The notes beneath the pieces are model-generated. The model searched no databases and was not told where the DNA came from. It was given only the letters and a program-made list of their open reading frames with translations. A stretch of DNA of 64,000 nucleotides, taken from the NCBI GenBank assembly GCA_900708905.1, contig CAADRB010000032.1:726155-790154 (forward strand). Direction: 5' to 3'. This document shows positions 39,401-48,400 of this stretch, in pieces (the first letter of the stretch is position 1; each line of letters begins with the position of its first letter). The DNA comes from Hymenolepis diminuta. Taxonomy: Eukaryota > Platyhelminthes > Cestoda > Cyclophyllidea > Hymenolepididae. The translations under genes and the position numbers were made by a program.

Positions 39401-42400
39401 TTAGAATAGCGCTTTGGTTCATATGAAAAGAACGGGGACTTTAACCAAGATTTGATCCACAGAAGCGCATTGTCCTTTTAGCCAATACTCTTGATCTTCT
39501 CATGCCCCGGCATTAAAACTATTCTCTTGAGTCAAACATCTTTTTCACATTTATTTATTCTTTATATAAATAATCAGTACTCTTGAATTTTGTTATAAAT
39601 ATTTCAAAAGGACGACATTGGCAGCATTTATTTGATCTAAATATCAACGGTGTAACTTGAAGCTATTCACACTAGATGGCCATATGCTGTGATGTAAACA
39701 AACAGACATTAAATCCCATAACGTTAGAAATTACATATAATATTCGGCAATTCTGATTCATCAAAGGAACCATGAATACAGTTTATCTTTCATTTTGTTG
39801 ACTTCGGTTAATTTAAATATTCTAGTATATCCGCATAATAACTGTCAAAACGACAAAAATATGAAATTTTTACTGACCATCTTAATAATTGCTATTAAAA
39901 AGTAGAATTCGAAGGTAAGTAATAACAATTAAGGAACCTCATGTAAATTAGTAGTTTGACTAAATTTAAGAATACTTAATTTCGCTTGCCTGGTCTATAT
40001 TCTCCATTTTGGCGTCACTTGCCACAATTTTTATATATACATTGATAAAAGGTACTGGATTTCAAATTTTGCTCATTCTTGTCCTAAATAAACCCATTCG
40101 TATCCTTTTTAGGTGCATTCATAGTGATTGATTCTCAACTGGATCGTATTCGTGCTGAGAATACAGTGGATATCTTTGGCGCAGTCAGTCGAATGCGAAG
40201 TCAGAGGAACTTTATGGTCCAAACGGAGCAGCAGTATGCATTCCTCTACGAAGTAATGGTTGAGGCGGTCCAACTGACAGGAAGTGAAGTCTCTGCCCAC
40301 TCGTTGTACAATTATGTTATGAAATTGAGACAAACTGCTCCAACTTCCATGCTCTCGATGTACCTTGGAGATCACGTTCCACGAGGAGGTGCGAAACCAA
40401 ACTTCCCTCAAAATATCACAGCACTTGAGTTAGAGTTTCAGGTAATTTCCGCTTTTTTCATCGTGCTCTTACTTTAACGAATTGCAAACTATTCCGTCTT
40501 AATAAAAATAGCCCATTATGAGTATCAGTAGGCAAAGTGTTTCGGTTATTTTAATCTAATTTTTATGAACTCCGTCTTCGGAGTTCGGAGTTTTTTACTT
40601 CGTCTACTTGTATTAAATGAATACTTTTAATTTGCTCAGTCCTCAATATTGGAAATTATGGGATCATGAATTTAAGTGCCTTTTCAATAGTGAACAAGCC
40701 ATCACTCGATTCATGCTTTCAAGTTAAGTTTAGCTGAATGTGAGTTTCTTAAAAAATGAAGTTAGCAAATACTCCTTCTCAACTCGAGAAGAAATTTAGG
40801 AAAATCATGTCTTAGATGGGCTTGTACTAACTAGTTGAATGGAGCTGGGAGTATGTATTTACAAATTATTCTTAATTAATTTGTTTTTCTTCATAATTTA
40901 GTGGTGAGGTTAGACTCTATGTATTTTCCCAAATTACTTCTCAGTCATATTCTTCATGAAAATGCGTTGATTTTTTGCCTTCATGCCCCAATAACTCAAA
41001 CCCATATCTGTCATGTCTAGACGAGTTTATCGATTTTTTCATATTTCTTTAATTGTCTCATTTCATTTAAAAGCATATCTGCATTCCTATCCCCACACGC
41101 TTCCTTGGCCAAGTGATTCATATAAATTCTCTTTGTACTTTTGCATATACACATATACACAGACAAACACATCCTGTCTTTTATCGGCTCAAATGCTTCC
41201 CTATCGTCTTCTCTCTTCCTCACCTCTCTCCTACTCGCCTGATTCCTCAACGTGGTTTATTCAAAACACTTTGACCTAAAAAATTCTCTGCTTCTACTTT
41301 TGGGGATTGTTTTTTGTTAAATTCTGCATTTTGCTGCCGCAAAAAATTGATAACTGCAAGAAATCATAACTTTCTGATCTACAGTGGCAAGCCACTTCAT
41401 TGCTTTCATCTTCACTGAAGAGCCTATTCCAGAAAGTTTTTTTCCTTAAGGCACAGTTACGTGATTACGAAATAACTAGCTAATAGGTGCGATTTACCTA
41501 CCTCCTCAATGATCTAACACCAGAAGTAGCCAAACTCATGCAAGACGTTGTCAAAAAACCGTCCAAGATATCTCACGACGACATCAAGTTTGCCATCTTG
41601 GGGCGTATGAAGGAGCCAAAATTAGAACATAGCAAACGACTTTGCAACAAGTTAATGGGTGGAGATGCAAGAGGACCGCAGTCACAAGGAAGAGATAATT
41701 AAGTCAGATTCTCCTCAAACGAATAGCGAAGACGTCCACACTAATCACCTCAGAAACAGAATCAGTCCCATACTTAAAATCAAGAACCTCCCGAAGAACA
41801 TCCGTTCACCGATAGTGACTCCAACTCTAAATGAGGAAAGAAGAAACAGTGGCAGACAAACCAAGCATCACAAAAGACGAGCAAGATGAAACTTGAGGTG
41901 ACAATTTGTCCAAACTTGCCTCAACAATATCAGCATCAACGAAGTCCACCAGGCAACTCAAATATTGTTAATGCAGGAGCATTTCCTTCAGGTAGAGTTC
42001 GACCCGATTTTTATTGAAAATTTCTTACTGACCAATGAAATACAATAAGGTTCGACAAACTATCATTTAGCTCTACTGAAAATGCATAATTAGCTTATCA
42101 ACTTCTGGATGGTAAAGACTAATGAGTGGAAATTTGCGTTTTAATAGAAAATGTTATGTGCATCATTAATTGATGCTTCAATGCTCTTAAAATCGTTAAT
42201 TAATTGCAAAGCTAGGTATAAAACTTATATGAATTTTAATTCATTACTCAACCCCGATATAAATAATTACATTTTTAACCCTACGAGGAAGATACAATTT
42301 TGGGATTATTATCGCCAGTTAATATAATGGGGAAATACTCAGTCAACCGATTCTGACAAACCTAAGAGGTTAATGAGAAATTGCATACTTCTGATGCCCC

Positions 42401-45400
42401 ATCCATAATTTGAGTGGACTGCTCTGCAGCCAAAATTATGGCAGAATTTGTGATGATGCCGAATATTTTAAACATGTGTGGTTGAGGAAAAGTTTGCGAA
42501 GTGCGTGATTCTGTGTAAATACTAAATGTAGTTTAGAAAACAGATCGCCATAGCAATATTTCACTAAACAACCTTTAAAACAGAGCTTAAATAAAAAATT
42601 TCAAATGGCTCATTCCCAAAATTTTAACAATTTTTACGTACGTAGTGTCCAGATCTTCATATTTCACCATGTTCTCCCTTAAAACCCACATACCACACCA
42701 ACTTGTATCTTGGTAATTATTGAGTTAAACTATTACACAATTGAATATATTTTATATTATGATTTTTTTGAAAAAGACGGCTCTATTAAATGTACTATTA
42801 ATACACAGAGTTTTATTTTCCTACGTCATATTCATTTCATATAATTTATTGCTCCAACGAATTTTGTGGGGGGTTAAGTAGTTCTAACTTAAACATATTA
42901 AGCGTAGATACCCTGGGGAATCGCCTTAATTTTATTTCTAACAGCATCATGTTTAATGTCAAACCAAATTTTATCATTATTAAAATTAACATTCAATATA
43001 AAAATCGCTTATATTTCTGTGTTTTTATTGTGTCAATTCATAAACTCCACAAATTTATTTAATCAGTTCGGCAGTTCATTTCGAAGTATAATTTAATCCG
43101 AATTACTCTATGCTACGCCTTAATTTAAATTCCCAATTTGATGAGCAGCTTCCTTCTCAAATACATTTTATTTCGCTTAAATTTATACTTTTGAATTGAA
43201 AAAAATGACATCCCGACATCATGATTACCCCTTTTTGGTCGCAGTTTGTGGCAAAGTATTAAATTAACCAAATTTTAAAGTTAACGGAAGAAAAACAAAA
43301 ACCATCTTGAAAGCTAAGATTTTTCACATACAAAATTAATAATAATGGGGATAAGCATAATATTATTTATTAAATGGCCATATTTGTAAATAAATTAAGG
43401 GCTTTAAAACTACACTAATGGAAGACAAGGTTTCAGATTGAAATGAGTGGCATTAAATTTGAGTACAATCATTCTATATACAGGGGAGTTTATACATCAG
43501 GAATTGCTCTAATTCTGCTCATGTGTTTGATAAATTCGATAAATTTTGTACTTCTGATGTTCGTCCTTTTATGTGAGGAGTTTAACCAGTGGTATAGCGT
43601 TTAAAATACATTTATATGGAACCAATAGGTACTAGTTCAATAGGGTACGTGAATTTCTTACTATAGAGGATCCAGGATATCATTTCTCCGTCTGAGATAA
43701 ATGTTGGAAAATACTCTTGCCCAGTTAACTTGAGACATATAATACGAGTTGGAGTAAGCCATATTTATCGGACAAGCGGACAAATAGCCTTAATTCATGG
43801 ATTTGTGAGAGTATAGAGAGATTTGATCTGTAAGGTTTTGGGATCTAACTCAAAATAATTTTATCCATCTCCCTGTTTAAGTGGAAAGTTTTTAAGTTTT
43901 GTTGGGGTTTCACTAATCGGATTATTCAGTATTGTTAAAGTAAAATAGGTGCAGATAATAAATATATTTTAGTACAGTAATTAAGACTTCAGATCTCTTC
44001 TAAAACTTCCAGCCAAACATTAAACGAAGTTATTCTTTCAAATAACTCTAGTAAGGATGAGATAAATATTCGAAAATTACACTCAATTACAGTCCAAACT
44101 AGTGAGACAGTGTGCATATCTCCAAATAAGAGAAGTGTCTTCTCTCCTTCAATTCTGTTATTAAACTTGTTCGTAGCCATTTCTTTCCTAAATCTCTTTT
44201 GTCTCATTATTTTAGCGAGTGTCAATCAACCTCCAGATATCATCCCAGTGCACAAGCGCCCTTCTACCCGAAAACCGCAACAAGAATCGTCTTGATTCAG
44301 TTCTTCCATATGAAAGCAATCGTGTAGTTCTATCAGCTATTCGAGGTTTTGAAGGAACTGACTATATCAACGCTAGTTTTGTAGACGGCTACTGGCACGA
44401 AAGAGCCTACATTGCTACTCAAGCTCCGTTAGCCAGCACCACCAAAGATTTTTGGCGAATGATATGGCAACATAATTCCCCCATCATTGTGATGTTAAGC
44501 CAAGTAGTTGAAAACTGCCGTGAACAGTGTTTTCAATACTGGCCATCGGAACGATCTCAAAGATACGAGCAGTTCTTAGTAGAACCCATGGTGGAGTACA
44601 ATATGCCAAGTTTCGTCCTCCGGGAATTCCGAATTACAGACACTCAGGATGGACAGTCTCGTACACTGAGGCAGTTCCAGTTCTCTGATTGGCCAGATAA
44701 TGGAGTACCAATATCAAGAGCAGCAGAAACTCTCATTGACCTAATTTCCCAGGTTCATAAGACACAAGCCCAATTCGGGCAAGACGGTCCGATCACTGTA
44801 CATTGCAGGTGAGTTCAAATTCTTTCGGTCCACTTATTAACGAATTTTTATTGCCCAAGCTGTTATAAAGTTATTATTTATTCAAACTCGGGGGAACAAA
44901 GTGACAAAATGCATTTTAGATATTAAATGGAAGCCTGGTATGAATTCCGATCATTTCAGATCTTAAAAAAATATTGGCTCCTAGTTTATCACCTGCAAAC
45001 AGAAACCTCCTGTGCAGGAGATCCAAATGAAAGATAAGGATTTAATTTTAGGAAAGAATATTCCCTTCATAATTTTTTTTTCTACGAGGGAGACATGTGG
45101 TGTAGGTATTCGCAGAGAAACATTTCAATTATTAATACTCCTCTACTAATATTTGGAACCAACCTCAAAATTCTAAAATAACTTACTCTGAACGTCTTTT
45201 CTTAAGAGACATAGTGAAACTGAAGGTCTATTAAATCTGTGGAAGTGGTAATCAACAATCTGTTGCTTCATTGTTGAAGCTTTCATGAAAGACTCATGTG
45301 TTAATACGAATATGCATATGCGTCTGTTGTATTGTACATTGTCTTAATTTACTTTGAGCTAATTACCTTCATCCTTAATTGCTTTATTCTGCACACAAAC

Positions 45401-48400
45401 ATTTTTATTGATTTATTAAAGCACGTTTGTTATATCCCGCTAATCGTTAGATATCTTCCAATATTAATCTATAATTATGCTTCGTATATACATAATTTAA
45501 GGGTTCTTGTATCTGCACTCTATTCTAATTTCAAATTACAGCATTTTCTTTGATTCCAAATACCTGACCACAGGTTGTTAGTGAACTAGCACTCGAGTAT
45601 ATGACTTCATTCTTCCGCTCAGTTATTCTTGCCTATAGTAAAGCAAAATATGACTATTCTTAGTCACGGAAAAATATTAAAACACGGATAAATGATCCTT
45701 TAGAGGTGAGCCCAGAGATTATCGTCAAAGCACAAAATGAGTTTTACTGCACTAGGATTCTGAATCCATTATAATGTCTGTCTTTTATTTAATGAGTTGA
45801 ATTTAATATGTCATGCCGTGATTGTTACAAGTTTCAAATTTTAAAATAAATTCTCTAGTTTCTTGGTCGCGATATTCAAAGATTAGTAACCAAATAATTA
45901 ACGATCTTTTCATTGTCGATAAACTCGTCTCGTGGTCCATGATATAGTCCGTGATAGTGTTCCCTTTCGAATTTTAAAAAAATCATTTGATAGATCTGTT
46001 CTATTGGAGAGCATTTATAGCTTTGCAGGTAGGAATTAACTCAATCCGGTGAGTTTAGTAGGAATATGGTATTCTCATTTTTATATGATCAATGTACCAT
46101 TTTTCATAGTACAGATATGAATCTACAAATTTTTAAACAGCATATGCTTGAATATGATTTAGAACGGTGGTTGGCAGCATCAAAACTCTATAATTTCGTT
46201 TCAATTTCGATACCCGATTTCAGAATCTTTAAATCTATTTTTAAATATTGATCGAATGGTTTTTTGTCGTATAATTTCTGATAAAAATTTCTGAACATCA
46301 CGATCAACATAATAGCAACGAAATTTGGGGTGTTGTATTTCATGTATAATTCCAAAATTTAAAAATTTAGTCGTAGTCATTGGTTTACTTTATTTCTCAA
46401 GTGAACAGACTATGTTCCCATTGATTTGAATTATGCTCATGCTTTTTTGGGGGTCAATCAAAGGCTTAAAACAAAAATAAATCAGGTTGGGTGGGTCACA
46501 CGTCGTTCTCTAAACAGCACTATCAGGCATAGTGTATAAAGTAGTCGTGTAAAGTCGCCTTCCTAGAAATGATTTCTGGCTGAATTGCACACTATTTAGC
46601 TCTAAAGGTCAAAGTAAAATGACCATGAATTTTGATAGGGCCGGAGTGAAGTTGTAATACAAGTTTTCTAGGGAGCAATTAATTCAACTAAACATTCGAT
46701 CGATGTGAAGTTTGTCAGTGTCTTTAGAACGTGAGAAGATAGCTAATTGGTTAGCAACTGTTGTGCACAAGCTCCCTTTTTCGTCTAGGGTTTGGTCATG
46801 AGGTCAAGATCGGGGAAAATTTTGCAATTCTTTCTGTTTCTCAGGAAACTGTATCAACATTTACATTAGAATTTCTTCATTAGTTATTCACTTTATGTTC
46901 AATCTTTTCGATTTAATTATATATTTTTCTAATAGTTCACAAATGTACCTGATTAAAAGGGAAGATATTCGTAAGTGTAATATCAATCATGCTATGGTAA
47001 TAAAAACTTGGTGACATTTTCTCAGATTTTTTCCGTTTGTTCGATGATTAATTGTGAAGTTTAGCTTTCAGCAAAATCTGAGTGTCGATTTTTATACCAT
47101 CGATTGATATAGTTGTCCTTTCATTATTGTATACAGACTTTATCATTTCTGCATCACAGTGAGGAGCAGAACATTACGAATTTGACTTCTTATAAAATCT
47201 ATTTTTGCATATAATGGATATTCACTTGCCTAACTGGCGGCTCGTAAAAATTTTACATATTTCCGTGCAACTGTATTATTCTAAGAAACATTTGAACGAT
47301 GGCACTACAGTTGTGTATCGAGCAAAGTACTTAAAGATTATGGTTGCTCGTTGCTGTTACACCAGTAATGCTGAAAATAAAAAAATATCTTGACGAATCT
47401 TACCATTAAATACTGATGATCTTAGAGGACAAAGTAAATAAGATTTATAAAAATGACAATCCCTTTGAAGTTGTTAATGCTACTATTTGATAATAAATTT
47501 ACATGTTTTAGATTGTAGTTTAGTAGTGGAAAGAAGGAAGCGTGAAATTTAAAGATATCAATCTTGAAAGGTACGAATCTCCCTGAGCTCAAATTATGAC
47601 TTAAAACTCTCCGTCCTTTAGTTTTATTCAAACTGTCTGAGAATTTTGCTTTCGTTTGGAAATTGGCTTTGAAGGCTGTGTAAAGGGAAATTACATTATT
47701 TCACATTTTCAAGAACTAGTAATTTGCACTCATTTGAAGTTCGGTTGTGGTAACCTCCTTTCTTACATATATTAAGCAGTTTCGTTAATTTATATACCGA
47801 TTTAGCCCAGTTCACCCTTCCTCATTTCGTTTTATGTATAATTTATTTCTCAGTCTTTATGGAGTTCATCGATTGTTCTCCTCGTCTTACATATGCGGTT
47901 TGGCGTTTACGGGTTACAAGGCTGTCGCTGCCGGCCTACTTCTGTTATTTCCCTTCCTGCTCCCAATTATGCATTAATAGAGCTTGCGCAGTTATCTTAT
48001 CTAGTTTTCTCCATCCTATATTAGTATCTCTCGAACTTAGGGTCTCATATTATTATGTTGATCAAACGTTTCACAAACCCCTTATACTATTACCGATTAC
48101 CGAAGAAGACAAGCAGTAAAGTTTGTCTGATTTTCAGCGCAATCTCTCTGACTTTCTGGATAAATTGCTGTCCTAAACAATATGAACTGAATAATTTGCT
48201 AAAATCTTATTGGTTGAGCTATCACATGACTTATCTGGTTAATAGTTAGTGAGTGATTTGAGGTTTTCTAATGAATAATGACGAAGTGACAATTTCTCAA
48301 ACAATAATTTAATAACTTACTCCCTCTTATACTGCAAGGCAAATTACATATATGACTTTTTCGTTTTTTGGTGAAGACTTAGGTTTAAAGCCAATTCTAC

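Noticed and set aside
40109..40411. Minus-strand 100-codon frame
   Set aside because: Antisense shadow of the D1 C-terminal exon.
41013..41279. Overlapping open frames on both strands in the 40,442-44,215 intron
   Set aside because: Low-complexity, pyrimidine-rich stretch; no homology seen on either strand.
46743..46815. tRNA-like stretch (TTGGTTAGCAACTGT ... GGTCAAGATC)
   Set aside because: B box too degenerate and no stem pairing seen.
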